DNA of 64,000 nt from Flammeovirgaceae bacterium UBA6059 (GCA_002435755.1 DIYH01000015.1:1-64000), one strand, 5' to 3'; shown: positions 54,943 to 64,000, numbered from the stretch's first letter. Program-made: numbers and translations. Notes: generated from the sequence alone by a model not told the origin.

Positions 54943-55974
54943 TCAGTATCTTTCTATTAATCTCAACTCATCAAGGTAAGCAGTACCGCTGGTTTCAGAT
55001 AGGATAACAAAAAAGATAAGTACTTTATCTACCACCGGGGTATAAGGCTCTACAGTGAGTCTTACATTTTGGAAGTCAAAATCGCTCTGGTCTACTATTG
55101 GCTCACCTCTAAAGAAAATACCTCTATCACCGTCGCTATCATCTCCTCGAATGCTGATCGTAATACCTTGACCCTCTAGGTTTTCTCCTCTGATTCTTGC
55201 TGTCAGTTCCAATTGAGAATTCGGGTCAATATTAGGATTGTTAAGTTCGAGTCGCCAGTAGTGAGAAGTCTCCGCATCGATATTGCTACTCGATATATAC
55301 AAAGAAGACGGTGGTGATGTAAACTGGGTAGAGTCAACCCCAAAGCTGATATACTCTTCTGGCGTTTCACTGGCAAACGACCGGATCGTCCAATCACCTA
55401 TCTCATCGAAATCACTTTCATAGATCACTCGCTCATTTGTTTTGGCGTGAGCCCATATAGGAGTGCTACCGTCGTGTGCACCAAATAGTTCATCTAGGTA
55501 GTAGTCCTTTCTGTCCAGAGTCCACTCAGCGTATACATCAAAGGGATTACTATGCATTAGACTGATTTTATGACCACTTTCGAATTCCGTATCCAAATGA
55601 GGACGAAATAGCAGCGCATGGCCTAACTCGTGAAACATAATTATCTCCTTTTCACGGTTGTCAAACCCATCCCAGCAGGTTTGACTCATTTCAATAAGAG
55701 CATTAGGTGAAGTTGAGGTAGCACGTCCGCAGATAGCATTTCCATCGGAAGTCTCTAGTTCACCTTTGAACTCAACTCTCAAGCCACTAAGATCAAGCTC
55801 TACATTTCTGGTTTCAGCCTCTTGGATAAACAGATCAACCAGATCCTGAACCTGTGGATCAATGACTATGGGTGTTTGAGACTCATCATCCGAACAACTG
55901 ATCACAAGCACAGTAGAGAAGTATAGGAGAGCGGCATTGTAGTATTTCCAAACTGGGTGAGGTGTTATTTTCAT
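54943..55974 (-). CDS. Zinc metallopeptidase-like lipoprotein
   Basis: This 343-residue protein has a lipoprotein signal (LVISC then SDDES) and a zincin motif H-E-L-G-H in MFHELGHALLF (about residue 130), with a later H/D pattern but no easily named third ligand. The C-terminal half (about 190-343) reads as a jelly-roll carbohydrate-binding-like domain (WTIRSFASE to TAYLDELRLIERY). Substrate unknown. I start at the ATG at 55974. It precedes the plug-domain gene by 18 bases and is likely co-transcribed with it. Confidence 0.78.
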   Translation of the reverse strand: MKITPHPVWKYYNAALLYFSTVLVISCSDDESQTPIVIDPQVQDLVDLFIQEAETRNVELDLSGLRVEFKGELETSDGNAICGRATSTSPNALIEMSQTCWDGFDNREKEIIMFHELGHALLFRPHLDTEFESGHKISLMHSNPFDVYAEWTLDRKDYYLDELFGAHDGSTPIWAHAKTNERVIYESDFDEIGDWTIRSFASETPEEYISFGVDSTQFTSPPSSLYISSSNIDAETSHYWRLELNNPNIDPNSQLELTARIRGENLEGQGITISIRGDDSDGDRGIFFRGEPIVDQSDFDFQNVRLTVEPYTPVVDKVLIFFVILSETSGTAYLDELRLIERY

Positions 55975-56248
55975 CTTTATAATTATTAAACCTAACATTG
56001 GCTTGTTTTTGCCTGATCATACAAATAAGCCTATCAATAGCATTCTAGTCAATCACCCTGTTTGGGGGTAATCCGACATTATTACGTTGATTAGCGCTCA
56101 AAAACTCAACGTTTGGATCATCGATGAATATGAGAACACATAAAAAAGTAGAGAGGTACCCTAGGAAGGAAGAAAAATAGATAAGAGGACGATGATTTTT
56201 CCTAACGATTATATTATGAGTACGTTACAAAAGGGGTTTTGGTTATCA

Positions 56249-57469
56249 TTAGCTATGACTCGGTATCAACAGTGAGCTGTCTCCGTAGCTCAAAAATCGA
56301 AAATCATTATTCAAAGCATAATCATATACTTGCTTCCAATCCTTGCCAATAAATGCCGCAATCAACAATATGAGTGTTGATCCTGGCTGATGAAAATTAG
56401 TGATCAAAGCATCACAAACTTTGAAATCATAACCTGGAAATATAAAGATCTCTGTTTCACCAATAAGCTCTTGTTTATTCGTTGATTGCATTTGTTTTTG
56501 TACTGCCTTGAGTGCCTCTCGTCGGTTAGGTAAAGAGGCATGTTCCTGATAAGGTGTAAGCTTGGCTATGGCAAATGCAGTGTCACCACTTTCCAGTAGT
56601 TTCACTCCGTACCAGTAGAGCGACTCGAGGGTGCGCATACTGGTAGTACCTACCGGGATGATTTTGTCTGCCTTGATTAGATTTTTCAGGTTGGTCTGAC
56701 TAATGACGACCTGCTCTGAGTGCATCGGGTGGAGTGTAACATCATCTACTTTGATGGGTTGAAAAGTACCGGCACTGACGTGGAGGGTGAGAAATTCCTC
56801 GTTGATACCTTTGTCTTTAATGGCTGATAGTACCTCTGGTGTAAAGTGGAGGCCTGCTGTAGGTGCTGCTACAGCCCCTTCTTTTTCAGAATAGACCGTC
56901 TGGTACCTTGGCTTGTCGTCAGCGTTGGCCTCACGATTGAGATAAGGGGGTAGGGGTACCTGACCGGCCGCTTCGACAATGTCTACAAACCTGATTTGAT
57001 CACCGTCCCATGAAAGTGAGACCTGATTATCCTTGTCATTGTGTTGGGCCCTTAAACTGACTTCCTGTCCATTGATGGTGAGTTGACGCGTGAGCAGTTG
57101 ATCAGTTTTCCAACGCTTCTTATTACCGATCATGCAGTCCCAGATGGAACTGCCGGTAGCCTCCATAGCTAATGGAACCAGTGGAGACGGCTCCACTGGA
57201 TGAAGTAGGAATATCTCAATCTTAGCACCCGTATTTTTTTCAAAATACAATCTTGCGGGAATCACCTTTGTATTGTTAAACACCAGGGTACTACCTTCCG
57301 TAAGCTGGTCACTCAAATTCCGAAAAATGTCAGTTTCAATCTCGCCTCTTCTATAAACGAGCAGTTTTGAAGCATCCCGCTGGGCTAATGGGAACTTGGC
57401 GATCCGTGATTCCGGTAGGTCATAGCAGTAGTCGGCCAATTCGATGGTAGGGGTAAGATTTTCAGGCAT
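56249..57469 (-). CDS. queA: S-adenosylmethionine:tRNA ribosyltransferase-isomerase
   Basis: This 406-residue protein has the QueA blocks YDLPESRIAKFPLAQRDASKLLV, FNNTKVIPARL, TAGLHFT, LHVSAGTFQPIKVDD, HPMHSEQV, VGTTSMRTLES, FIFPGYDFKVCDALITNFHQPGSTL and the C-terminal DFRFLSYGDSSLL. It adds the ribosyl part of SAM to preQ1 in tRNA, making epoxyqueuosine. Full length and housekeeping, transcribed divergently from menC. Confidence 0.97.
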   Translation of the reverse strand: MPENLTPTIELADYCYDLPESRIAKFPLAQRDASKLLVYRRGEIETDIFRNLSDQLTEGSTLVFNNTKVIPARLYFEKNTGAKIEIFLLHPVEPSPLVPLAMEATGSSIWDCMIGNKKRWKTDQLLTRQLTINGQEVSLRAQHNDKDNQVSLSWDGDQIRFVDIVEAAGQVPLPPYLNREANADDKPRYQTVYSEKEGAVAAPTAGLHFTPEVLSAIKDKGINEEFLTLHVSAGTFQPIKVDDVTLHPMHSEQVVISQTNLKNLIKADKIIPVGTTSMRTLESLYWYGVKLLESGDTAFAIAKLTPYQEHASLPNRREALKAVQKQMQSTNKQELIGETEIFIFPGYDFKVCDALITNFHQPGSTLILLIAAFIGKDWKQVYDYALNNDFRFLSYGDSSLLIPSHS

Positions 57470-57525
57470 GTTATCACAATTATATCATTGATAAGCATTG
57501 GTCCATGGGCCTGAAAATATACCCT

Positions 57526-57552
57526 TTTGGAGAAGGTGAATGCTTACCTTTG
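57526..57552 (+). promoter_or_regulatory. Possible promoter of menC
   Basis: TACCTTTG (57545-57552) is an exact TAnnTTTG -7 box, with a TTTG at 57526-57529. The spacing of 15 is shorter than usual. The site lies after the ATG at 57540, supporting the start at 57579. Confidence 0.4.
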
Positions 57553-57578
57553 GCAAAGGTAGTTTAAGACAATCAACA

Positions 57579-58670
57579 ATGGCATTGGTACTCAGGTATA
57601 AGGCGCATACGCTAAAGTTTAAGTTCAAGGCAGGAACATCCAGAGGGGTGCTTACTGAAAAGAAAACATGGCTGCTCAATGTTCATGAGTCGCACCATCC
57701 TGAGGTCTACGGTTTGGGAGAGTGTGGACCGCTGGAAGGGCTAAGTATCGATGATCATCCAGAGTATGAGCCTTTTATTGAGCGTGTAGCACAGGGGCTT
57801 AGACAGGAAGCCATGCCCGGCTCGGAAGGTGAAGTTTACAGTTTGGTAAAGCAAGTGGTACCTAAAGAGTTGCCAGCTTTACGGTTTGGTTTAGAGAGCG
57901 CATTGCTTGACCTACTCAATGAAGGCCAGCGAATGATCTTCAAAAACAGGTTGGTAGCTTCTGGAGACAGATTGCCGATCAATGGTTTGATCTGGATGGG
58001 CGATATCGAATGGATGAGAGACCAAATAGCAGAAAAACTTGAGGCTGGTTATAGTTGTATCAAGCTTAAGATCGGAGCGCTCGACTTTGAGAAGGAATGT
58101 GAACTGATCGAGGGTATAAGAAAGAGATACTCGGCTGACCAGATCACTTTGAGAGTAGATGCTAATGGAGCATTCCGTACCAATGAAGCATTAGCAAAGC
58201 TTAAGCGCCTTGGCGAATACGATCTACACAGTATAGAACAGCCCATTATGCCACATCAGCCTGAAGCGATGCAGATGGTTTGCAAGCACTCTAAAGTGCC
58301 TGTGGCGCTTGATGAAGAGCTCATCGGTGTACACGGGGAGGAGGAAAAAAGGGAGTTGCTGAGGTTCATACAACCGCAATACTTGGTGCTGAAGCCTACG
58401 CTTTTGGGCGGTATGGCCTATACTAAAGATTGGATAGGACTTGCACAGGAAAAAGGGATTGGGTGGTGGATCACTTCGGCCCTGGAGTCCAACATCGGCC
58501 TCAATGCCATTACTCAGTTCACAGCATCATTTCCGGTAGGAATGCCGCAGGGACTCGGTACCGGACAGCTCTATGAGAACAATTTTGACTCACCTCTGAG
58601 GGTGTCAAGGGGTTGTATCTCTTATGATCAGGATACCCCTTGGAGATTAGACGGACTTCAGTTCCATTGA
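57579..58670 (+). CDS. menC: o-Succinylbenzoate synthase (enolase superfamily)
   Basis: This 363-residue protein opens YKAHTLKFKFKAGTSRGVL, the family N-terminal lid. The barrel carries the KxK pair K162/K164 (IKLKIG) with K164 as base, the metal ligands in RVDANGAF, SIEQPI and VALDEEL, the second base K272 (VLKPTLLGG), and TSALESNIGLNAI, which is characteristic of menaquinone MenC rather than dipeptide epimerases. It dehydrates SHCHC to o-succinylbenzoate. The rest of the men genes are not in the window. Start chosen at 57579. Confidence 0.87.
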   Translation: MALVLRYKAHTLKFKFKAGTSRGVLTEKKTWLLNVHESHHPEVYGLGECGPLEGLSIDDHPEYEPFIERVAQGLRQEAMPGSEGEVYSLVKQVVPKELPALRFGLESALLDLLNEGQRMIFKNRLVASGDRLPINGLIWMGDIEWMRDQIAEKLEAGYSCIKLKIGALDFEKECELIEGIRKRYSADQITLRVDANGAFRTNEALAKLKRLGEYDLHSIEQPIMPHQPEAMQMVCKHSKVPVALDEELIGVHGEEEKRELLRFIQPQYLVLKPTLLGGMAYTKDWIGLAQEKGIGWWITSALESNIGLNAITQFTASFPVGMPQGLGTGQLYENNFDSPLRVSRGCISYDQDTPWRLDGLQFH

Positions 58671-58697
58671 TAGTGGAGATTTATCTATCTTCTTACC

Positions 58698-59423
58698 ATG
58701 AATGAAGAAACTCTTCATGGCAGCCAGTCCATTTCTGTTTTCAGCAAAGATTATATAGGCGAGTTTGTCTACGGAGGCATAGATGGTGCTATCACTACTT
58801 TTGCCGTGGTAGCCGGGGCGGCTGGGGCCAAGGCAGGTTTAGAATGGGTATTGATCTTTGGCTTTGCCAATCTCATTGCAGATGGATTTTCCATGTCGGT
58901 AGGCAACTATTTTGCGACTAAGTCGGAGCGAGATACTTTCGAAAAGCATAAAGCCATTGAATACTGGGAAGTTGACAACCTGAGAGATAGGGAAGTCGAA
59001 GAGATAAGGGAGATCTATGAAGCCAAGGGTTTTAAAGGAGAGCTTCTTGAGCAAGTTGTGGAGGTCATCACAAGTAACAAAGATGTGTGGGTCGACACCA
59101 TGATGAAGGAGGAGCTGGAAATGACCAAAGATAGCCGGTCACCCTTGAGCACAGCAGTTGCCACTTTCTTATCATTCAATGTGGTTGGGTTGATTCCACT
59201 ACTCGTCTATATCGCAGCGGTTTTTGTTGATCTGGATCGAGCGATGCTCTTTCCAATTTCATGTATAGGTACTGGGTTGGCGTTAGCTGTAGTGGGATAT
59301 CTGAGAGGTGTAGTCACTCAGATCAATCCTTGGAAGAGCATTTTCCAAACCCTGCTCTTAGGAGGTTTGGCGGCTTTTCTGGCGTTCTATGTTGGAGAGC
59401 TACTGGCACTATATTTTCTTTAA
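58698..59423 (+). CDS. VIT1/CCC1-family iron or manganese transporter
   Basis: This 241-residue protein has about five membrane helices. The first carry EFVYGGIDGAITTFAVVAGAAGA and ANLIADGFSMSVGNYFATKSERD, the signature of the family. A hydrophilic, glutamate-rich domain (about 85-140: REVEEIREIYEAKGFKGELLEQ, MMKEELEM) supplies the iron-binding glutamates. It should move Fe(II) or Mn(II) out of the cytoplasm or into a compartment. It follows menC by 27 bases in the same direction. Confidence 0.9.
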   Translation: MNEETLHGSQSISVFSKDYIGEFVYGGIDGAITTFAVVAGAAGAKAGLEWVLIFGFANLIADGFSMSVGNYFATKSERDTFEKHKAIEYWEVDNLRDREVEEIREIYEAKGFKGELLEQVVEVITSNKDVWVDTMMKEELEMTKDSRSPLSTAVATFLSFNVVGLIPLLVYIAAVFVDLDRAMLFPISCIGTGLALAVVGYLRGVVTQINPWKSIFQTLLLGGLAAFLAFYVGELLALYFL

Positions 59424-59495
59424 TCCAGTCAACCGGAATTAGTTCATTTGCGATAGCCACATTTCTCTCTATTTCGTAGAACATTCATATACAAC

Positions 59496-60179
59496 ATGAG
59501 TTCTATCGACATGGAAAAAGCCGCAAAAGCGAAAAAAGCAACTACCAAAAAAGACCAAGGTGAGGCAATACGAAAAGCCTACATCGAATACATACTGACC
59601 CATGGTCATGAGCCACCGTCTATATTTCAGTTTGCTAAAGAGCTGAAACTTGCTGAAGAGGATATTTATGGATACTACAATTCGTTTTCGAGTATTGAGA
59701 AGGATATCTGGCACCAGTATTTTAATACTACAATTCATGCATTGGAGTCAGAGTCAGTTTATGCGGAGTATAGCATCCGCGAAAAGCTATTGGCCTTCTA
59801 TTTTACGCTTTTCGAAGTACTTCAGAAAAACCGAAGCTATGTATTGGTCAGCTTAAAACATCTCAGGAAAGGTGATGTGAATCCTCGTTTCCTTAAAGTT
59901 TTCAAGCTGGATTTTGAGCATTATATCAAGGAGTTGATGCAAGAGGGTATAGAAACCGGAGAGGTAATATCACGTCCATACGTGTCTGACAGGTACCACA
60001 AAGGCTTCTGGGTGCAGATGATGTTTTTAATGCAGTTTTGGCTCAACGATGAAACCACAGGTTTTGAGAAGACGGATGCTGCTGTTGAAAAGTCTGTCAA
60101 TTTATCTCTAGACCTCATTGCAAAAGGGCCATTGGATTCGCTGCTTGACTTTGCAAAGTTTGTCGCACAGAATAGGTAG
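59496..60179 (+). CDS. TetR-family transcriptional regulator
   Basis: This 227-residue protein has a lysine-rich, alanine-rich leader (about 1-20) and an N-terminal TetR helix-turn-helix with the sequence FQFAKELKLAEEDIYGYYNSFSSIEKDIW (about 45-75), where the recognition helix is somewhat divergent from consensus. The rest is a helical ligand domain. The AarF-like kinase gene begins 17 bases after its stop, so the two are likely co-transcribed and functionally linked. The ligand is not known. Confidence 0.82.
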   Translation: MSSIDMEKAAKAKKATTKKDQGEAIRKAYIEYILTHGHEPPSIFQFAKELKLAEEDIYGYYNSFSSIEKDIWHQYFNTTIHALESESVYAEYSIREKLLAFYFTLFEVLQKNRSYVLVSLKHLRKGDVNPRFLKVFKLDFEHYIKELMQEGIETGEVISRPYVSDRYHKGFWVQMMFLMQFWLNDETTGFEKTDAAVEKSVNLSLDLIAKGPLDSLLDFAKFVAQNR

Positions 60180-60196
60180 AAGGGAAAGCTAGATCA

Positions 60197-61504
60197 ATGA
60201 AGGAATTATCAAAGATACCAGTCAGTAAAGTAGAGCGCGCATCTAAGTTTATCACAACCGGTGCAAAGGTGGGTCGCAATTATCTTAAGCATTACGGCAG
60301 GAAGATCGTCGACAAAAACGCTACTCGAGAGCAGTTAGATCAGGATAATGCCACTGACATCTATGGGTCACTCAGCGAACTCAAAGGAAGTGCACTGAAG
60401 GTAGCCCAAATGCTGGCCATGGATAAGAACCTGCTACCTGGAGCATACCAGGACCAGTTTGCCATGGGGCAGTATTCTGCGCCACCATTATCTTATCCAC
60501 TGGTGGTGAAGACGTTCCAAAAGTACTTTAGTCAAACACCGAACCAGATGTTTGACACTTTTTCGAAGAATGCTGTCAATGCTGCTTCGATTGGACAGGT
60601 ACACAAGGCGACTAAGGATGACAAGACTTATGCAGTAAAGATCCAATATCCGGGAGTAGCTGAGTCGATCAGTTCCGATTTGAAGTTGGTCAGACCATTC
60701 GCTTTGCGACTCTTCAACCTCAATGAAGTGGAGTTGGACCATTATATGGAGGAGGTAGAAGGTAAGCTACTCGAAGAGACAGACTATGGTCTGGAGCTGG
60801 ACCGCTCGATGAGTATCACAAAGAATACCGGACATATTGAGAACATCTTTTTCCCAGAATATTATCCTGAGTATTCGTCAGAGCGGGTCATTACGATGGA
60901 CTGGTTAGAAGGGAAGCACCTCAAGGAGTTTTTGAAAACCGAGCCAAGCCAGGAAGTAAGAAATAATATTGGACAAGCGCTTTGGAACTTCTACCATCAC
61001 CAGATCCATAACCTGAAGGAAGTCCACGCTGACCCACACCCAGGCAACTTCATGATGCGGGAAGATGGTACTTTAGGGATCATTGATTTTGGTTGTGTCA
61101 AGGTGATCCCTGAAGACTTTTATGATGCTTACTTTAGATTGATCAGCAAGGACCTTGTGACGAATGATGATGAGTTGTTACCTATACTCTATGGACTGAA
61201 CTTCATCTATGACGATGACAGTGAGCACGAAAAGAAGGTATTTGTGGATACATTCAAGACCATGACCAAGCTGCTTGGTCGCCCATTCCACTATGATAGC
61301 TTCGACTTCTCTAATGAAGCTTACTTTAATGAGATCTATGAGCTAAGCGAACGGCTTTCAAAGATGAAGGAGTTTCGAAACTCAAGACATCCAAGAGGCT
61401 CAAGACATGGGTTATATGTCAATAGGACCTATTTCGGGTTGTACAACTTATTACATGACCTGAAGGCAGAGGTCATTACTACTAAGCCGGATTGGATTAG
61501 TTGA
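60197..61504 (+). CDS. AarF/UbiB (ABC1)-family atypical protein kinase-like protein
   Basis: This 435-residue protein has the ABC1 N-terminal block GSALKVAQMLAMDKNLLPGAYQDQF (the KxGQ motif reads KVAQ here), AASIGQVHKAT, the VAIK-type lysine in YAVKIQYPG, and the catalytic HADPHPGNFMM and IIDFG. It is cytoplasmic, with no membrane segment at the C-terminus. UbiB relatives support quinone or lipid metabolism, and in menaquinone bacteria the role is unclear. It follows the TetR gene by 17 bases and ends in a clear terminator. Confidence 0.92.
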   Translation: MKELSKIPVSKVERASKFITTGAKVGRNYLKHYGRKIVDKNATREQLDQDNATDIYGSLSELKGSALKVAQMLAMDKNLLPGAYQDQFAMGQYSAPPLSYPLVVKTFQKYFSQTPNQMFDTFSKNAVNAASIGQVHKATKDDKTYAVKIQYPGVAESISSDLKLVRPFALRLFNLNEVELDHYMEEVEGKLLEETDYGLELDRSMSITKNTGHIENIFFPEYYPEYSSERVITMDWLEGKHLKEFLKTEPSQEVRNNIGQALWNFYHHQIHNLKEVHADPHPGNFMMREDGTLGIIDFGCVKVIPEDFYDAYFRLISKDLVTNDDELLPILYGLNFIYDDDSEHEKKVFVDTFKTMTKLLGRPFHYDSFDFSNEAYFNEIYELSERLSKMKEFRNSRHPRGSRHGLYVNRTYFGLYNLLHDLKAEVITTKPDWIS

Positions 61505-61525
61505 TGCTCGCAAATTGCTAATTAT

Positions 61526-61563
61526 AAGCCAGTTCTGTTAACAATATAGAACTGGCTTTTTTT
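61526..61563 (+). terminator. Intrinsic terminator after the AarF-like gene
   Basis: AAGCCAGTTCT (61526-61536) and AGAACTGGCTT (61548-61558) are exact reverse complements with an 11-base loop, and the stem runs into a T-tract ending at 61563. It lies 22 bases after the stop. Confidence 0.92.
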
Positions 61564-61761
61564 ATTGTATGAGAGGCACCTGACTTCCTTACTCCTTATA
61601 TACCGGTATGGAATGGTCAGCTTATGCTCATTAGGAGGAGACCTCATTAATTCATATATTTTAAAATGACCTAAATGTTAAACACTAAGGAGTTGGAGCC
61701 CTTAGGACTTCTCCACCACCGGTCAATTTTAGCTTTTGACAAGAATAACACTAAATCAACT

Positions 61762-63954
61762 ATGATGAGACTACTACATTTCTACAGCATTAGGAGTTTG
61801 TTCCTATGTCTTATGATTGCTCTTTCGACAGTATCTTTTGCACAGAAACTACCCTTTCAGGGGAAGCTGCTGGAGAACGATGAGCTTATAAATGGCACAA
61901 AGACGTTTGTATTTAGCATCGAGGCACGTGCTTGGACTGAGGAACATCCGGCGGTATCCATCCTTGACGGGTACTACAGCGTCGTGCTAGGTGATATTAC
62001 ACCATTGCCGATAGACCTCTTTCAAGGTACTGATAGTGAGAGTATGACGATCACTGTTGATGGAGAATCACTTGGCCAAGTACTCCTGTATAAGCCGGTA
62101 GGTACTTCAAGTGCGTTTCGAGATCAGGATAGCCAAGCCAGTGAAACCATAGCTGCCTTTGAAGGAGAGATCACAGGAACGGGTGTATGGGGAGATGAAA
62201 ACACACAGTATGCCGGAGTACTTGGTAAAGGTAATGCATTGAATGGCGGTAACTCGGGTGTGAGAGGTGAAGCTACCGTAAATCCAGGAAACACCGGATT
62301 TAACTATGGCGTCTATGGGATCTCTAATTCCTTCAGCGGTGCAACAACTGGCATTGGTTATGGTCTCCGTGGTGAAGTGAATGGCACTTATTCTTTTGCT
62401 GTGGGCGTAAGAGGTTTTGGTAGTAACACACAGAGTCCGGTCACTCCGGAGAATCCTATTCCAGATATTAATAACTATGGCGGTAACTTTTCTGCTTCTG
62501 GTAATCCTTATGGCAACATGGGTGTCTATGGAAGGGCGGAAGATGGCAACAGCCCCGGAGCTATCAACTTTGGTGTCTATGGGGAGGCAATAGGATCAGA
62601 CCCGGACAACAACTGGGCTGGGTGGTTTCAGGGCAATGTCAATGTAACTGGAGACCTTAGTGTGGATGGAAATTTTGATTTTGCTCCTACTTCGATAAAG
62701 ATCAACAATCTGAATGGAGATCTACGAGCTGATCTGAGCAATTTCGAAAACAATGATAATGGCTCCCTTGTGTTGTATGGAGCAAACAATACACGGACGA
62801 TGATCCTGGGATCGCATGAAGCTTCACCTAGCAATGGTCTCTTGCTATTGTATGATAGCCTGGATATTGCCAGGGCAGGTTTCACTAATGATGGTAGCAT
62901 TCGTATGACCCTTGATGACCCGAATGGGGCTGCTGATGGTCTAAGGGGGATCATCGCCCAGGGTGACTTTGGATTAACTATCAATGGTGTTGATGGTGAA
63001 GTTAACACCATCCTGAGTAGAAACTTCGATAACGATAATTTTGGTGCATTGTACCTGTATGGAGACGTGGCAAACAGAGACCTGAATGGAGGTGTTGACG
63101 TCAGAAGAGTAGATCTGAAAGTGGAGGATGATGGTTTCGGTAAAGATGTTGGAAGGTTTTATGTTGGAGGCCCTGAGTTTGGAGATGGTGCTACACCCTA
63201 TAGATCATTTGTCGAGGCAGGTGCCTACAGTGATGATGGCCTGCAGTATTATGGACTCTTAAGTCTAAGACATACAATTGGTGGGGAAGCAAACCTTGCT
63301 GAACTCAAGTCAGAAGCCAACAACGATGGGTCTGCCAGTGGAAGTATCTTCCTCAATTCTACGCAACTCAATACGGGACTTAGACTGTATGGTGGTTCGG
63401 ATCTTGATAATGATCTAAATGCAATAAATAGTCACATTGCACTTGATGGGGATCTTGATAACTATGTGTACCTGTGGGGAGATGGTAGTATTGAGGCTAC
63501 CGGTACGATAGCTGCTAACATCATTCAATCAGCTGACGGGTTAGTCCAGGTTTCCGATAGGAGACTTAAACGAAACATCCTTCCACTTAATCAAGTATTG
63601 ACAAAGGTCGACGAACTCCAAGGGGTCTCTTACTATTGGAAGGACGAAAATAAATCCCAGGGTTTACAGATAGGCCTCATTGCGCAGGAAGTAGAAGAGG
63701 TTTTTCCAGAGTTTGTGATCACGGATGAGGACGGGATGAAGGCTGTGAATTATGCTCAAATGGTAGCCGTGTTGGTAGAAGCTATCAAAGAAATGAATGG
63801 CACAATAGAAGGTCTTGAAGTTAAAGTTGCTACGTTGGAAGCCAACATAGCGGACCTGGAAAGAGAGAAGGTTGATCTCGATCAAGTGTGGTCGGAGATT
63901 GCCAGTCTCAAAAAACTATTGAATAGCACATCCTCCGGAAATAGTCAAAAATAA
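61762..63954 (+). CDS. Secreted protein with C-terminal S74 chaperone (tail-fibre type) domain
   Basis: This 730-residue protein has a signal peptide (LMIALSTVSFAQ), an N-terminal region opening LPFQGKLLENDELINGTKTF, then long beta-repeat-like sequence (about 120-600) with many GVYG, GVRG and NNYGGNF repeats. The C-terminus (about 595-690) is an S74 domain: SDRRLKRNILPLNQVLTKV with the Ser-Lys pair used for autocleavage, YYWKDE, GLIAQEVEEVFPE and VNYAQMVAVLVEAIKEM. A terminal coiled coil follows. S74 domains fold trimeric fibres and then cut themselves off. A chromosomal secreted fibre in Bacteroidetes is likely. No T9SS tail is visible. The ATG at 61762 is chosen for the signal peptide. Confidence 0.85.
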   Translation: MMRLLHFYSIRSLFLCLMIALSTVSFAQKLPFQGKLLENDELINGTKTFVFSIEARAWTEEHPAVSILDGYYSVVLGDITPLPIDLFQGTDSESMTITVDGESLGQVLLYKPVGTSSAFRDQDSQASETIAAFEGEITGTGVWGDENTQYAGVLGKGNALNGGNSGVRGEATVNPGNTGFNYGVYGISNSFSGATTGIGYGLRGEVNGTYSFAVGVRGFGSNTQSPVTPENPIPDINNYGGNFSASGNPYGNMGVYGRAEDGNSPGAINFGVYGEAIGSDPDNNWAGWFQGNVNVTGDLSVDGNFDFAPTSIKINNLNGDLRADLSNFENNDNGSLVLYGANNTRTMILGSHEASPSNGLLLLYDSLDIARAGFTNDGSIRMTLDDPNGAADGLRGIIAQGDFGLTINGVDGEVNTILSRNFDNDNFGALYLYGDVANRDLNGGVDVRRVDLKVEDDGFGKDVGRFYVGGPEFGDGATPYRSFVEAGAYSDDGLQYYGLLSLRHTIGGEANLAELKSEANNDGSASGSIFLNSTQLNTGLRLYGGSDLDNDLNAINSHIALDGDLDNYVYLWGDGSIEATGTIAANIIQSADGLVQVSDRRLKRNILPLNQVLTKVDELQGVSYYWKDENKSQGLQIGLIAQEVEEVFPEFVITDEDGMKAVNYAQMVAVLVEAIKEMNGTIEGLEVKVATLEANIADLEREKVDLDQVWSEIASLKKLLNSTSSGNSQK

Positions 63955-64000
63955 TTGATCGGATGATGGAGGTCATATCAACTAAAAGGCTGTTTGTCTT

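Noticed and set aside
57540..57578. Earlier ATG for menC
   Set aside because: The -7 promoter box lies downstream of it and the added residues are not seen in the family.
58698..61504. Idea that VIT transporter, TetR and AarF-like genes form one iron-quinone system
   Set aside because: Only TetR and AarF are tightly spaced; VIT is 72 bases away and nothing beyond position links it.
1..64000. Search for tRNA, rRNA, CRISPR and insertion sequences
   Set aside because: No GTTCGAnTC-type loops with matching stems, no regularly spaced repeats and no transposase-like frames were seen in either strand.

Overview
The window looks like a chromosome segment from a marine or other polysaccharide-degrading Bacteroidetes of the Cytophagales type. 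Evidence: two kinds of type IX secretion C-terminal domain, a PorP/SprF protein, a SusC/SusD pair, many lipoproteins ending in SC or GC followed by acidic residues, promoter-like sites matching the Bacteroidetes TTTG / TAnnTTTG pattern, moderate GC, and no convincing Shine-Dalgarno use. No rRNA, tRNA, CRISPR array, insertion sequence or prophage was found.

Layout. 1-3700: the 3' end of a large adhesin-like T9SS type B protein, an abutting PorP/SprF gene and an opposed small lipoprotein. 3876-30832: a large alginate-utilisation locus, all on the + strand. It holds a GntR/FCD regulator, SusC, SusD, a PKD surface glycan-binding lipoprotein, PL7, PL6 and PL17 lyases, a KdgF-like cupin, an MFS uronate transporter, a DEH reductase, an Nramp-fold transporter with altered motifs, a gluconokinase-family kinase, a heparinase II/III-type lyase, a second PL6 with a T9SS tail, a NUDIX-type regulator, two KDG kinases flanking a PPi-type phosphofructokinase, and KDPG aldolase. 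30833-31356 is non-coding. 31357-63954 is mostly ordinary chromosome: an ECF42-like sigma factor with its DGPF partner, pgk, a Sua5/YciO protein, regulators, acetyltransferases, a TPR lipoprotein, a secreted methyltransferase, twin coiled-coil membrane peptides, a HAEPLYID-family barrel protein, a LruC protein, a 749-aa orphan, a MacB/FtsX-like permease, MscS, a plug-domain protein, a metalloprotease lipoprotein, queA, menC, a VIT/CCC1 transporter, a TetR/AarF pair and a secreted S74 protein.

How the locus should work (inference from families). Surface PL7 and PL6 enzymes cut alginate. The glycan-binding lipoprotein and SusCD capture and import oligomers. Periplasmic PL17, perhaps with the heparinase-like lyase, releases unsaturated monomer. 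KdgF speeds its linearisation to DEH, the MFS carrier brings the sugar acid in, and the SDR reduces it to KDG. KDG kinase and KDPG aldolase then give pyruvate and glyceraldehyde-3-phosphate. The PPi-PFK may carry triose phosphate to or from hexose phosphate.

The least explained parts are the Nramp-fold transporter whose metal-binding motifs are replaced, the gluconokinase beside it, the PPi-PFK between two KDG kinases, candidate operators at the GntR and NUDIX-controlled promoters, and the 749-aa orphan protein.
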